64,000 bases of DNA from Roseiflexus castenholzii DSM 13941 (GTDB taxonomy: Bacteria; Chloroflexota; Chloroflexia; Chloroflexales; Roseiflexaceae). The number at the start of each line of letters is the position of its first letter. Positions within the stretch are counted from its first letter, which is position 1. The stretch covers positions 1,736,001-1,800,000 of the forward strand of contig NC_009767.1 in the NCBI RefSeq assembly GCF_000017805.1. The letters are read 5' to 3'. Of the stretch, positions 6,779 to 16,083 are shown one piece after another. A program made the translations under genes and the position numbers. The notes under the pieces were generated by a model that saw only the letters and a list, made by a program, of their open reading frames with translations, made no database searches and had not been told where the DNA came from.

Positions 6779-9697
6779 TTACCGCTCCTCCGATTTGCGC
6801 CGCGCGCGCTGTTTCGCCGCCAACAACCGGGCGAACTGTTCTTCCGTCGCTTCCGGCGAGACCGGACGTTTTTCGGATGATCGGGCGCGCGTCTCGGATG
6901 CGCCCGACGCTGGCGCAGACGGGCGGGACTCTGGCGCAGGAGGTGGCGTCTGGCGAGACTGCGTCATCACCGGCGGCGTAACCGATTGCTCCGAGCTGGC
7001 AGCGGCGCGATTCGGCGATGTGCGCGCAATCATCGCGCGCCGTTTCGCAGCGCCGAGTCGTGTCATGGTTGACGCCGCCTCCGGCGCAGCCACCGACGAC
7101 GGTCGCCGCCGACGGAGCCGTTCAAGCCACGGCGCCACGTCGTCCATCCGTACCATCACACGCCGCGCGGCAATATCGAGGGGCCAGAGGAGAAGGGCCA
7201 GCCAGAGGAGCGGAAGTCCAATCTCTCGCACTGAACCGACATTTTGATTGGGTGACGCAAAGACCACATCAGGTGGAGGATTGATCCGCCCGCTGCTGAT
7301 GCCTGCTACGTCGCTGAGCAGTGGCAGATTTTCGCGCTGCGCGCTGTATTCCAGCGAATAACTGACCACAATGCCGGTCACCGCGACGCCAATTTGTCGT
7401 CCTTCCGCATCGGAAACCGCCACCTGCGCCAGGTAGACGCCCGGCGACGATGTATCGACGACTGCGCGATACTGGCCCGGACCGATCTGCTGAAATTGGA
7501 CCGCAGTTCCCTGATTCTGCGGATCGACGGCGCGCCCTGCAATAACCAGATTGTTAAGCGGACGTCCCTGCTCGTCCTGAGCGGTCAACTCGATCAATGC
7601 GCGCGGACCAGCGGCAGTCGCGCGGAGTTCGAGCGTTCCGCTTTCGCGTGGTGGAAGCAAGAGATCGGTCATCCCGCCGGCAAAGCGCGGAAACTGATCC
7701 CAGGCAATCCAGTCGCGCGCCCAGCGCCCCTGTGCGTCGCTCGTCCAGGCGACAACGCGCCCCAAACCATACTGCCATTGCGCCAGCAAAGGCTTCCCAT
7801 CAGGTGTGAACAAAAACGTGCGCGCCGCTTCGCGCACCTCGGTGCCATTGTAGCCATAGAGCGGCGGCAACCCTCCCAGACTGCGGATGATCGGCGAGGG
7901 AAGACCCGCCTGCGGTTCAATCCGCTCCTCGACAATATCGCGCCCGGCGGCGATGATTGTCTCCTGCAAAAAAATGCGCGGCACGTCCTCGATCCTGGTC
8001 ACACGATAGGAACGACCGCCGCCGGCATTCGCCACATCGACCAGATTGGGATTAGCGTCTTCACCGATTGCAACCGTGGAAATGGTGACGCCGGCGGCGC
8101 GCATCTGCGCGATCAGATCGCTGTAGTTGCTTTCTGCGATGCCATCGGTCAACAGAATGACGTGCTTGACCTTTGCATCGGCGGAAGCCAGCGCCTGTGC
8201 TGCCTGTTCGATGCCCGGTCGAATATTCGTGCCGCCGCCGATGCCAAACGAACCGAGCGCCCGTTCGATTTCGACGACCGAAGGCAAGCGTTGCAGCGGC
8301 AGCACCCAATTCGCCGCATCGTCGAACACAACCAGCCCGACCTGATCGATCGGGGTCAGACCAAGGCTTGCCTGATAAACCGCTTCCTTGGCGAGGTCGA
8401 GCCGGTTGCGTCGGCTTCCGCCCACCAACTCCGACATGCTGCCGCTGCGGTCGATCACCATCACCAGTGCCAGGTCCGGTTGCTGCTTTGTGTCGAGCGG
8501 ATCGAGCAACACCGGTAGCACTGGCTCCAGCGGCGTGCGCCGATACCCCCCGGCGCCAAATGAATCGATGCCGCCGACCATGGCAAGCCCACGCCCCAGT
8601 TCACGCACATAAACCGGCAGCGCCTCCATCAATGTGCGAGGCATATCGCGCGCTGGCGTATCGACAATTATCACCCCAGCGTAGGCGCCGAGCTGATCCA
8701 GAGTGGCGGGCGCCTGATCCGGCGGGAGGACATCGACACGCACCTCGGCGGCGCGCAGCGCGTCGCGCAGATTGACGGCGCGCGCCTCGTTGGAGGCGAT
8801 CAACAGCAGGCGCGGCGGTCCCAACACTTCGGTGAACGCCGCCCCACGATTGTTCTGCGGCTCTGTGTCCCCATCGGCGTCGAGGCGCACTTCGATGCGG
8901 CGAAACCCGGTTTCGCCCGAAGGGACGCGAATATCGATGGTGCTCGCTCCTTCAGGGATGGAGAGTTCCTGCTCACCGATCAGTTGCCCGTCCACAAACG
9001 TTTGCAAACGTCCGCTCGTCGCATAGTTGGACGTGATATTCGCCTGCAACGTGAGGTCCTGCCCTTCACGCACGACGGCTGGCGCGCTCAGCCCGGCAAC
9101 GATGACATCAGGACCTCGCTCGCCCGGCATGTAGACGACATCGATTGGCACCTTCCGAATAGCCGCGAGTTGCGCTGCATCCGCCACACGCCCGGCATTC
9201 TCGCCGCCGTCCGAAATGAGCACCAGGCGCTTCTGCGTTTCCGCCGGGAAGAGCGCCAGCCCCAACTGTACTGCCTCCTGGAGATTGGTGCGTGTCGTGA
9301 TCGGAACCGACGTCAGGCGACTCAGCGGACCGATTGGACCAGGAGCGCGCTCCACCAGCGCATTGTCGCCGAACACCACGACAGCCGCCTGGTCGCCTGG
9401 AGGCATGGCAGCCAGTGCGTCGTTAACGTACTGCAAGGCGCGTTCGCGTTGCGCCGGCGTCATCGAGTCCGACACATCGACCAGGAACACCGTCGTCAGT
9501 TCGCGCACCGGCAGGACGATCTGCGTCCCGGCGAGGGCGAGCGTCAGCGCAAGAAGGATGATGCTGCGCAGAACCAGGCTCGACCAGAAGCGCCAGGGGG
9601 CCAGGCGGCGCGGCGTCAGCAGCGTCAAAGCCCACAGCGCCGGGATCAGCGCCAGGAGCGTGAGGGCGAGAGGCGTAATGAACGAGAGGCGAATCAT
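6779..9697 (-). CDS. Membrane protein with two von Willebrand A domains
   Basis: This is a 972-residue protein. Two N-terminal membrane helices (about residues 5-28 and 38-60) precede a VWA domain with MIDAS motif DVSDS (74-78). A beta-rich stretch follows (about 195-290), then a glutamine-amidotransferase-like Rossmann segment (about 295-400) and a second VWA domain with DRSGS (416-420). Another membrane helix lies near residue 835, and the tail is Arg/Ala/Pro-rich. This arrangement resembles the large BatA/BatB-like or amidotransferase-fold VWA proteins often annotated only by domain. Two intact MIDAS sites suggest metal-dependent protein binding at the membrane. Its 3' end abuts the repeat array. 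The specific function is unknown. Confidence 0.85.
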   Translation of the reverse strand: MIRLSFITPLALTLLALIPALWALTLLTPRRLAPWRFWSSLVLRSIILLALTLALAGTQIVLPVRELTTVFLVDVSDSMTPAQRERALQYVNDALAAMPPGDQAAVVVFGDNALVERAPGPIGPLSRLTSVPITTRTNLQEAVQLGLALFPAETQKRLVLISDGGENAGRVADAAQLAAIRKVPIDVVYMPGERGPDVIVAGLSAPAVVREGQDLTLQANITSNYATSGRLQTFVDGQLIGEQELSIPEGASTIDIRVPSGETGFRRIEVRLDADGDTEPQNNRGAAFTEVLGPPRLLLIASNEARAVNLRDALRAAEVRVDVLPPDQAPATLDQLGAYAGVIIVDTPARDMPRTLMEALPVYVRELGRGLAMVGGIDSFGAGGYRRTPLEPVLPVLLDPLDTKQQPDLALVMVIDRSGSMSELVGGSRRNRLDLAKEAVYQASLGLTPIDQVGLVVFDDAANWVLPLQRLPSVVEIERALGSFGIGGGTNIRPGIEQAAQALASADAKVKHVILLTDGIAESNYSDLIAQMRAAGVTISTVAIGEDANPNLVDVANAGGGRSYRVTRIEDVPRIFLQETIIAAGRDIVEERIEPQAGLPSPIIRSLGGLPPLYGYNGTEVREAARTFLFTPDGKPLLAQWQYGLGRVVAWTSDAQGRWARDWIAWDQFPRFAGGMTDLLLPPRESGTLELRATAAGPRALIELTAQDEQGRPLNNLVIAGRAVDPQNQGTAVQFQQIGPGQYRAVVDTSSPGVYLAQVAVSDAEGRQIGVAVTGIVVSYSLEYSAQRENLPLLSDVAGISSGRINPPPDVVFASPNQNVGSVREIGLPLLWLALLLWPLDIAARRVMVRMDDVAPWLERLRRRRPSSVAAPEAASTMTRLGAAKRRAMIARTSPNRAAASSEQSVTPPVMTQSRQTPPPAPESRPSAPASGASETRARSSEKRPVSPEATEEQFARLLAAKQRARRKSEER

Positions 9698-9850
9698 GGT
9701 TTCAGTATACCATGATAGAATTGCTTCTGGCGTGTTGACGCCTGTTATCTGCCGATAATCAAATCTTTCTCAATGGCGTGCGCTGCGCGTGATATAGTAA
9801 CGCCGCAGGGTTTGCGCCCAGGCAAACAATGTATCGATGAGGATACACCT

Positions 9851-10372
9851 ATGGCTGTCACGCGCTCACAGCCCCCCGTTTCAGAGCAGGCGTCGCATCC
9901 CAGCGGCGACAATCGCTTCAAACTGCTCGAAGCCACGATGAAGAAACACCAGTATCGCCCAGATGCGCTGATCGAGGTACTGCACCGCGCGCAGGAGTTG
10001 TTTGGCTATCTCTCGAACGATCTGCTGCTCTACATTGCCAACAGCCTGCACCTTCCGCCGAGCCGGGTGTATGGTGTAGCGACGTTCTATCACTTCTTCT
10101 CGCTGGCGCCGAAGGGAGAGCATTCGTGCGTCGTCTGCCTTGGCACTGCCTGCTACGTTCGCGGTGCAGCGGCAATCCTGGCAGCAGCCGAACAGACGCT
10201 TGGGATCAGAGCAGGGCACACCACGCCTGATGGACGCCTGTCGCTGGAAACGGCGCGTTGCCTGGGTGCGTGCGGCATTGCGCCGACCGTTGTGTTCGAT
10301 GGCGCGATTACCGGTCATCAGACGCCAGAACAGGTGCAGGTCTGGCTGGAGCGCCTTAAGGAAAAGGATTAA
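9851..10372 (+). CDS. hoxE: Bidirectional [NiFe]-hydrogenase diaphorase subunit HoxE
   Basis: This 173-residue protein of the NuoE/HoxE thioredoxin-fold [2Fe-2S] family forms part of the diaphorase module that passes electrons between NAD(H) and the hydrogenase. The four cluster ligands are visible as CLGTAC and CLGAC. I choose the ATG at 9851, preceded by GATGAGGA, over the longer reading from 9773. It is first in the hoxEFUYH order and diverges from the VWA gene. Homology to NuoE makes a complex I subunit the alternative, but the following genes settle it as Hox. Confidence 0.93.
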   Translation: MAVTRSQPPVSEQASHPSGDNRFKLLEATMKKHQYRPDALIEVLHRAQELFGYLSNDLLLYIANSLHLPPSRVYGVATFYHFFSLAPKGEHSCVVCLGTACYVRGAAAILAAAEQTLGIRAGHTTPDGRLSLETARCLGACGIAPTVVFDGAITGHQTPEQVQVWLERLKEKD

Positions 10373-10405
10373 TCACACAAAGGCACAGAGGACGATAGGA
10401 AGACA

Positions 10406-10432
10406 GTTGAAGGTTGCACGTTGAACGTTGAA
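10406..10432 (+). repeat. GTTGAACGTTGAA-type dispersed repeat
   Basis: A short direct repeat of the words AGGTTG and ACGTTGAA lies in the hoxE-hoxF gap. The same words recur just after hoxH (14973-15010) and across the stop codon of prmC (34782-34808), so it is a dispersed intergenic element. The function is unknown. Confidence 0.7.
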
Positions 10433-10440
10433 TATGGGTT

Positions 10441-10531
10441 GGTTCTTAGTTCTTAGTTCTCAGTTCTTAGTTCTCAGTTCTTAGTTCTCAGTTCTTGGTT
10501 CTCAGTTCTTAGTTCTCAGTTCTTGGTTCTC
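10441..10531 (+). repeat. Leader repeat of TTCTCAGTTCTTAG units upstream of hoxF
   Basis: About a dozen alternating AGTTCTTAGTTCTC heptamers fill the gap and end three bases before the hoxF ATG, so no ordinary ribosome-binding site is present. The same element, in the same sense orientation, precedes hoxW (15255-15280), yeaH (29473-29514) and the large cpaF-like gene (61274-61314, minus). Confidence 0.9.
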
Positions 10532-10534
10532 ACT

Positions 10535-12133
10535 ATGGATATAAGCGAACTTCTCACCATTGCCGAACACGAACGCACTATGCGGCGACCGACCTGTATT
10601 CGCTGCTGCACAGCGCTCGGATGTCAGTCGGCGGGGTCACTTTCGCTGAAGCAGCGGCTCGAAGAAGCGGTTGCCGAAGTGGATCGCACCGATATCGAGG
10701 TGATCGGCGTCGGATGCATGGGGATGTGCGGTCATGGTCCACTCGTGCGCGTCGATCCCGATGGGGTGCTCTACGAGCATGTGCACGCTGCTGATGCACC
10801 ATCGATTGTCGCGGCGCTCGATGGCGGCGATGCGACGGCGCCGCGAGGCGATCCACAGCACCCCTTCTTTACCTTGCAGAAACGGATCGTCCTGGAAAAC
10901 AGCGGCATTATCGACCCGGAACGCATCGAGTCATACATCGCGGCAGGCGGGTATCAGGCGCTCTACTGCGTGCTGCACGATATGACTCCGGCAGAAGTGA
11001 TCGATGTCGTCACCCGCAGCGGTCTGCGCGGGCGCGGCGGCGCCGGGTATCCGACCGGGCTGAAGTGGGCGACCGTCGCCAAGAGTCACGGCGATCGCAA
11101 GTATGTCGTCTGCAACGCCGACGAAGGCGACCCCGGCGCGTTCATGGATCGCAGCATCATCGAGAGTGACCCGCACAAAATCCTCGAAGGCATGGCAATC
11201 GCCGCGTATGCCGTGGGCGCCGATCAGGGGTACGTCTATGTGCGTGCTGAGTATCCACTGGCGATTCAGCGTCTGCAACGAGCAATTGCGCAGGCGCGGC
11301 GGCTTGGGCTGCTCGGCGCGCAGATTTTCGATGCCGGGTTTACCTTCCGCATCGATATTCGCGTCGGCGCCGGGGCATTCGTGTGCGGTGAAGAAACAGC
11401 GCTCATGGCGTCGATCGAAGGCCGGCGCGGTCAACCGCGTCCCCGTCCGCCCTACCCTGCCGAAAGCGGGCTGTGGGGCAGACCAACGCTCATCAACAAT
11501 GTCGAAACCTTTGCCAACATCCCGCCGATCATTCGTAATGGAGCGGAATGGTTTGCTGCGATCGGTGCAGAGCATAGCAAGGGTACGAAAGTGTTCGCCC
11601 TGACCGGCAAAATTCGCCATACCGGTTTGATCGAAGTGCCGATGGGGGTCACGCTGCGCCAGATCGTCGAAGAGATGGGTGGTGGCGTGCCCGAAGGCAG
11701 GGTCAAGGCAGTGCAAACAGGTGGACCATCCGGCGGATGTATTCCTGCTGCGTTGCTCGATACGCCGGTTGACTATGAATCGTTGCAGCGCGTCGGCTCG
11801 ATCATGGGATCAGGCGGTATGGTGGTTATGGACGACGCGACCAATATGGTCGATGTTGCCCACTTTTACATGGAGTTCTGCAAGGACGAGTCGTGCGGCA
11901 AGTGTATTCCATGCCGTGCAGGTACTGCGCAAATGCTGCATATGCTCAATCTCATCCGATCCGGTCAGGCGACCGCTGCCGACCTTGCGCGGCTTGAGCA
12001 ACTTTGCATAATGGTGAAGGAAACCAGTCTCTGTGGCCTCGGTCAGTCGGCGCCAAATCCGGTGTTGAGCACAATGAAATACTTTCGTGAAGAGTATGAA
12101 GCGTTCGTCCGGGATGAGGGGTTAGCGGGTTAG
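10535..12133 (+). CDS. hoxF: Bidirectional hydrogenase NADH-binding diaphorase subunit HoxF
   Basis: This 532-residue flavoprotein oxidises NADH or reduces NAD+ at FMN. An N-terminal thioredoxin-like [2Fe-2S] domain uses CTALGC and CMGMC. The FMN/NADH domain has the signature GRGGAGYPTGLKW and DEGDPGAFMDR, and the C-terminal [4Fe-4S] site is ESCGKCIPCRAGT plus a later Cys in SLCGLG. The N-terminal 2Fe-2S extension is typical of HoxF and not of plain NuoF. The start is uncertain: ATG 10535 directly abuts the AGTTCTTAG repeat with no Shine-Dalgarno; TTG 10523 and ATG 10580 are alternatives. It lies between hoxE and hoxU. Confidence 0.95.
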   Translation: MDISELLTIAEHERTMRRPTCIRCCTALGCQSAGSLSLKQRLEEAVAEVDRTDIEVIGVGCMGMCGHGPLVRVDPDGVLYEHVHAADAPSIVAALDGGDATAPRGDPQHPFFTLQKRIVLENSGIIDPERIESYIAAGGYQALYCVLHDMTPAEVIDVVTRSGLRGRGGAGYPTGLKWATVAKSHGDRKYVVCNADEGDPGAFMDRSIIESDPHKILEGMAIAAYAVGADQGYVYVRAEYPLAIQRLQRAIAQARRLGLLGAQIFDAGFTFRIDIRVGAGAFVCGEETALMASIEGRRGQPRPRPPYPAESGLWGRPTLINNVETFANIPPIIRNGAEWFAAIGAEHSKGTKVFALTGKIRHTGLIEVPMGVTLRQIVEEMGGGVPEGRVKAVQTGGPSGGCIPAALLDTPVDYESLQRVGSIMGSGGMVVMDDATNMVDVAHFYMEFCKDESCGKCIPCRAGTAQMLHMLNLIRSGQATAADLARLEQLCIMVKETSLCGLGQSAPNPVLSTMKYFREEYEAFVRDEGLAG

Positions 12134-12156
12134 GGGTCATTGGGAAGGGAACAACG

Positions 12157-12864
12157 ATGGCTGCGCGAACGTTTACAATCGACGATCAACTGATCAGTGC
12201 GCGGGAGGGCGAGACGATCCTCCAGGCAGCGCGTGAGCACGGCATCTCGATCCCAACGCTCTGTCACCTCGATGGCGTGAGCGACGTCGGCGCCTGCCGG
12301 CTCTGCCTGGTCGAGATCGAGGGCAGTCGCGCGCTGCGCCCGGCATGCGTGACGCCGGTGGTCGAAGAGATGGTGGTGCGCACCGATACGGAACGTCTGC
12401 GCGAGTATCGCCGCATGATCATCGAACTCCTCTTTGCCGAGCGCAATCACGTGTGTGCGGTGTGCGTCGCCAATGGTCATTGCGAACTGCAAGACCTGGC
12501 GATTGCCGTCGGCATGGATCACGTGCGCTTCGATTATGCCTTTCCGCGCTGCGACGTTGATATTTCTCACCCGCTCTTCGGGATCGACCACAACCGCTGC
12601 GTGCTCTGCACTCGCTGCGTGCGGGTGTGCGACGAAGTCGAAGGAGTGCATACCTGGGATGTGGCGGGACGCGGCGCCGATGCGCGGGTGATTACCGATA
12701 TGCGCCAGCCATGGGGCGAGGCGCGCAGTTGCACGTCGTGCGGCAAATGCGTGCTCGCCTGCCCGACAGGGGCGATTTTCCGGCGTGGCGCGACGGTCGG
12801 CGAAATGGAGCGCGACCGGAATAAAATTGCGTACATTGTCGCTGCACGCGAACAACGCTGGTGA
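12157..12864 (+). CDS. hoxU: Bidirectional hydrogenase diaphorase subunit HoxU
   Basis: This 235-residue iron-sulphur subunit matches the N-terminal part of NuoG. It has a plant-type [2Fe-2S] domain with CHLDGVSDVGACRLC and a later Cys, a His-Cys [4Fe-4S] segment (HVCAVCVANGHCELQ), then two [4Fe-4S] motifs, CVLCTRCVRVC and CTSCGKCVLACPTG. It should wire HoxF to the hydrogenase dimer. A good site (GGGAAGGGA) sits before the ATG. It is followed by a 120-base gap with a hairpin before hoxY. Confidence 0.95.
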   Translation: MAARTFTIDDQLISAREGETILQAAREHGISIPTLCHLDGVSDVGACRLCLVEIEGSRALRPACVTPVVEEMVVRTDTERLREYRRMIIELLFAERNHVCAVCVANGHCELQDLAIAVGMDHVRFDYAFPRCDVDISHPLFGIDHNRCVLCTRCVRVCDEVEGVHTWDVAGRGADARVITDMRQPWGEARSCTSCGKCVLACPTGAIFRRGATVGEMERDRNKIAYIVAAREQRW

Positions 12865-12884
12865 GCAGGGGCGGGTCTCAGCCC

Positions 12885-12906
12885 CACCCGTGTGCATGCA
12901 CGGGTG
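12885..12906 (+). terminator. Hairpin between hoxU and hoxY
   Basis: CACCCGTG (12885-12892) pairs with CACGGGTG (12899-12906) across a six-base loop that is itself self-complementary. No T-run follows. It could attenuate transcription or mark an RNA processing point that sets diaphorase versus hydrogenase subunit levels. That use is an inference. Confidence 0.4.
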
Positions 12907-12984
12907 ACATTCAAAAGGGCGCCGCTTGTTTCCTGCGAAAAGGATCAGGTTTGAGTCTCGCCTGTACGTGATGCGGAGTGTATC

Positions 12985-13530
12985 GTGGAAAGACGACGAC
13001 TGGCGACAATCTGGCTTGGCGGATGTTCGGGATGCCATATGTCATTCCTTGATCTCGATGAGTGGCTCTTTGAACTGGCGCAGCACATTGACCTGGTCTA
13101 CAGTCCGCTCGCCGATGTGAAAGAATACCCGGACCATGTCGATGTGGCGCTTGTGGAAGGCGCCGTCGCCAATGAGGATCATCTGCACCTGATCCGTCAG
13201 GTGCGTGAGCGTACACGAATCCTGATCGCCTTTGGCGATTGCGCGGTCACCGGCAATGTGACGGCGCTGCGCAACCCGCTCGGTGCGCCCGAGGCGTTGT
13301 TGCACACGATTTACATCGAGCGCGCCGAGATTGCCGGTTGTCTGCCGCATGCTCCCGGCATTGTGCCGCAGTTGCTCGATAAAGTCCAACCGGTGCATAA
13401 AGTCGTTCCGGTCGATGTGTACCTGCCCGGATGTCCGCCGCCTGCGCCGCGTATTCGAGCGTTGCTCGAGCAGGTCATTGCCGGTGAAGACATCCGCCTG
13501 ACCGGACGCGAGATGATTAAGTTTGGTTGA
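12985..13530 (+). CDS. hoxY: [NiFe]-hydrogenase small subunit HoxY
   Basis: This 181-residue small subunit carries the proximal iron-sulphur cluster. The ligands are visible as WLGGCSGCHMS near the N-terminus, CAVTGN in the middle and LPGCPPP near the C-terminus. The short length and absence of a twin-arginine signal fit a cytoplasmic group 3 enzyme. The start is a GTG with GGAG six bases upstream. Its stop lies 11 bases before the hoxH start I favour. Confidence 0.93.
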   Translation: MERRRLATIWLGGCSGCHMSFLDLDEWLFELAQHIDLVYSPLADVKEYPDHVDVALVEGAVANEDHLHLIRQVRERTRILIAFGDCAVTGNVTALRNPLGAPEALLHTIYIERAEIAGCLPHAPGIVPQLLDKVQPVHKVVPVDVYLPGCPPPAPRIRALLEQVIAGEDIRLTGREMIKFG

Positions 13531-13541
13531 GAGGATTCGGG

Positions 13542-14969
13542 ATGCCTGCGACCCGTCAGATTCTGATCGATCCGGTTACCCGGATTGAAGGACATGCCAA
13601 GATCAGCATCCATCTGGATGACAACGGCGAGGTGCGGGAAGCACGCTTCCATGTCACCGAGTTTCGCGGTTTCGAGCGTTTTTGCGAAGGGCGCCCGTTT
13701 TGGGAGATGCCCGGCATTACAGCACGCATTTGCGGAATATGCCCGGTGAGCCATTTGCTGGCATCCGCGAAAGCAGGTGATGCGCTGCTCTCGGTCACTA
13801 TTCCGCCAGCCGCCGAGAAACTACGTCGGCTGATGAACCTGGGACAAATGGTACAGTCGCATGCGCTCAGTTTTTTCCACCTCAGCGCTCCCGATCTGCT
13901 GCTCGGCTTCGACAGCGATCCGGCACAACGCAATGTTTTCGGACTGATGGCCGCCGATCCGACCCTGGCACGCGCGGGTATCCGACTGCGGCAGTTCGGG
14001 CAGGACATTATCGCCATGCTTGGCGGCAGTAAGATTCATCCGGCGTGGGCTGTCCCCGGTGGCGTCCGTTCGGCGCCAACCGCTGTGCAACGCGCGGACA
14101 TCGCTCAACGTTTGCCGGAAGCGCGGGCTACTGTGCTTGATGCGCTCCGTCGCTTCAAAGCCCTGCTCGATACTCATCACGCCGAGGTGGCGACCTTTGG
14201 CAATTTCCCGTCGCTCTTCCTGGGATTGGTCGGACCTCATGGCGAGTGGGAGCATTACGACGGACGTTTGCGTGTAGTGGACGCGGGCGGAGCGATTATT
14301 GCCGATCAGGTCGAGCCAAGCCGCTACCGCGACATTATTGCCGAGGCGGTCGAACCGTGGTCGTATTTGAAGATGCCCTACTATCGGGCGCGTGGGTATC
14401 CCGCCGGGATGTATCGCGTCGGTCCGCTGGCGCGCCTGAACATCTGCACCCGCATTGGCACGCTGCTGGCAGATGCCGAACTTGGAGAGATGCGGCAGCG
14501 TGCCGGTGGCATTGCTACTTCATCGTTCTACTATCACTACGCGCGCCTGGTCGAAATCCTGGCGGCGCTGGAGCGCATTTCGCTCTTACTCGACGACCCG
14601 GATCTCGACTCGCTGCGATTGCGCGCCGAAGCAGGTCTTAATCAATTCGAGGGGATTGGGGTGAGTGAAGCGCCGCGCGGAACTCTGTTCCACCACTATA
14701 CCGTTGATGCGCATGGTCTGATCCAGAGTGTGAACCTGATTATCGCAACAGGGCACAACAATCTGGCGATGAATCGGACGATCGCCCAGATTGCGCGGCA
14801 CTATGTCAAAGGCGACCAGATCAGCGAAGGCGCCTTGAACCGGGTAGAGGCAGGCATTCGCGCCTACGACCCGTGCCTGAGTTGCTCGACGCATGCTGCC
14901 GGAACGATGCCGCTGGTAGTGACATTGATTGCCGCAGACGGCACGGTGCTCGATGAAGTGCGACGGTGA
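13542..14969 (+). CDS. hoxH: [NiFe]-hydrogenase large subunit HoxH
   Basis: This 475-residue catalytic subunit is a cytoplasmic group 3d-type enzyme. The Ni-Fe ligands are the N-terminal RICGICPVSH and the C-terminal DPCLSCSTH. After that His there are 24 more residues, the expected propeptide that the maturation protease removes after nickel insertion. I choose the ATG at 13542, preceded by GAGAGGAT, over the reading from 13527 that overlaps the hoxY stop. The gene order E-F-U-Y-H and the diaphorase partners support reversible NAD-linked H2 metabolism. Confidence 0.95.
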   Translation: MPATRQILIDPVTRIEGHAKISIHLDDNGEVREARFHVTEFRGFERFCEGRPFWEMPGITARICGICPVSHLLASAKAGDALLSVTIPPAAEKLRRLMNLGQMVQSHALSFFHLSAPDLLLGFDSDPAQRNVFGLMAADPTLARAGIRLRQFGQDIIAMLGGSKIHPAWAVPGGVRSAPTAVQRADIAQRLPEARATVLDALRRFKALLDTHHAEVATFGNFPSLFLGLVGPHGEWEHYDGRLRVVDAGGAIIADQVEPSRYRDIIAEAVEPWSYLKMPYYRARGYPAGMYRVGPLARLNICTRIGTLLADAELGEMRQRAGGIATSSFYYHYARLVEILAALERISLLLDDPDLDSLRLRAEAGLNQFEGIGVSEAPRGTLFHHYTVDAHGLIQSVNLIIATGHNNLAMNRTIAQIARHYVKGDQISEGALNRVEAGIRAYDPCLSCSTHAAGTMPLVVTLIAADGTVLDEVRR

Positions 14970-15293
14970 TCATGTTGAAGGTTGAACGTTGCAGGGGGGA
15001 AGGTTGCAGGTGGGGAGTGGGAGATCGAGGTTGGGGAATGCGGGCCAGGGGTTAGATGCATGAATTCTTCGATAGCATTGTTCTTGACCCCTAATACCAA
15101 TGACCTGTGACCATCCGGCATTGTCACCCCGAGCAGCGCGAGGGGTCTTGTGCGACCCGCTCAGATTCCTCGCTGAGTTTACCCTGAGCGAAGCGAAGGG
15201 CTCGGAATGACACGCATGCGGCATCTTCAATCGTCATTGGTATAACCCCCTCCCGGTTCTCGCTTCTCAGTTCTCGCTTCCTGGACACACAAT
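14970..15293. repeat. Dispersed repeats between hoxH and hoxW
   Basis: No gene is seen in this 324-base gap. It holds a GTTGAAGGTTGAACGTTG element (14973-15010) and a 91-base element (15122-15212) bounded by TGTCA and TGACA, whose ends CCCCGAGC and GCTCGG are partly complementary. The gap finishes with the TTCTCGCTTCTCAG leader repeat (15255-15280) that ends 13 bases before the hoxW ATG. Confidence 0.75.
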
Positions 15294-15737
15294 ATGCGTT
15301 CCTCACATATCCTCATCATTGGCTATGGCAACGACCTGCGCGGCGACGATGCGGCCGGTCGCGTGGCGGCGGAGCGACTTGCTGCGCTCCAACTGCCCGA
15401 TACGCAGGTTCTCTCCGTGCACCAGTTAGTGCCGGAACATGCGGCGCTTCTGGCGCAGGCGCAGATGGCTATCTTTATCGATGCCGACCTGGACGATTGC
15501 CCGATTGTGCGGGTGACTCATCTGACGTCGGGCGCCAGTTGGAGCGTGATTGGGCATACTGCCACTCCCGAAGGGTTGCTGGCCCTCACCGCTGCCGTGT
15601 ATGGTCAGGCGCCGAATGGCTGGCTCATCCGTATCCCGGCAATCCATTCCGTTTTCGGTGCGCCTCTCTCCCGTCGGGCAGAAGACGGCGTTGCCGAAGC
15701 AGTTGAGATCGTCCGGCATCTTATCTCCAAGAGATGA
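15294..15737 (+). CDS. hoxW: Hydrogenase maturation protease
   Basis: This 147-residue HycI/HoxW-family endopeptidase should cut the C-terminal propeptide from HoxH. The start has the typical ILIIGYGNDLRGDDAAG, which provides a nickel-sensing Asp, and a second acidic motif appears in FIDADLDD. It lies downstream of hoxH and is the only hydrogenase maturation gene in the window; hypA-F are not here. The ATG sits just after the leader repeat with no strong ribosome site. Confidence 0.9.
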   Translation: MRSSHILIIGYGNDLRGDDAAGRVAAERLAALQLPDTQVLSVHQLVPEHAALLAQAQMAIFIDADLDDCPIVRVTHLTSGASWSVIGHTATPEGLLALTAAVYGQAPNGWLIRIPAIHSVFGAPLSRRAEDGVAEAVEIVRHLISKR

Positions 15738-16083
15738 CAGTCGCCTGGATGGACGGCGCTCGGTTCTGCGCCGGCGCGTGGTGGGAGGGGCACACGGATC
15801 GGCGCGGATTGTGACGGATGTTTACGGATGGGTCGCGCAGTCTGGCGCTCAATGCCGCTCTTTGTCCGGTCGACGCACTTCGGACGGCGCTATGACTTTG
15901 GTACTACCCTCTGTCACTCCTCTCTGTCAGACAACTGCGGGACACAAAGCCCTCTTTCGTGAAAACGTAGTTAATTCTATACTACCACCCATAGTGCGCG
16001 TGTTCGGACACTGCGCAATCGCCAGGACACAGAGATACCGTGGAGTCGGTGGCTCTGTGCGTGAAACAAGGAGAGAGGTCCTT
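15738..16083. other. Gene-free stretch with weak promoter-like signal
   Basis: These 346 bases carry no convincing gene. Around 15781-15830 there is a degenerate copy of the CACGGATC/GCGCGGAT words seen in the 51-bp repeats near 61.4 kb. A TATACT sequence at 15978-15983 could be a -10 element for the small gene at 16084, but I see no matching -35. Confidence 0.4.

Noticed and set aside
5713..6981. Long Pro/Ala/Cys-rich open frames on both strands across the repeat array
   Set aside because: They exist only because the tandem units keep frames open; no start signals and several frames are open at once.
9698..9850. Rex operator or full promoter upstream of hoxE
   Set aside because: Only a TATAGT-like -10 (9793-9798) was found; no TTGTGA-type palindrome and no matching -35.
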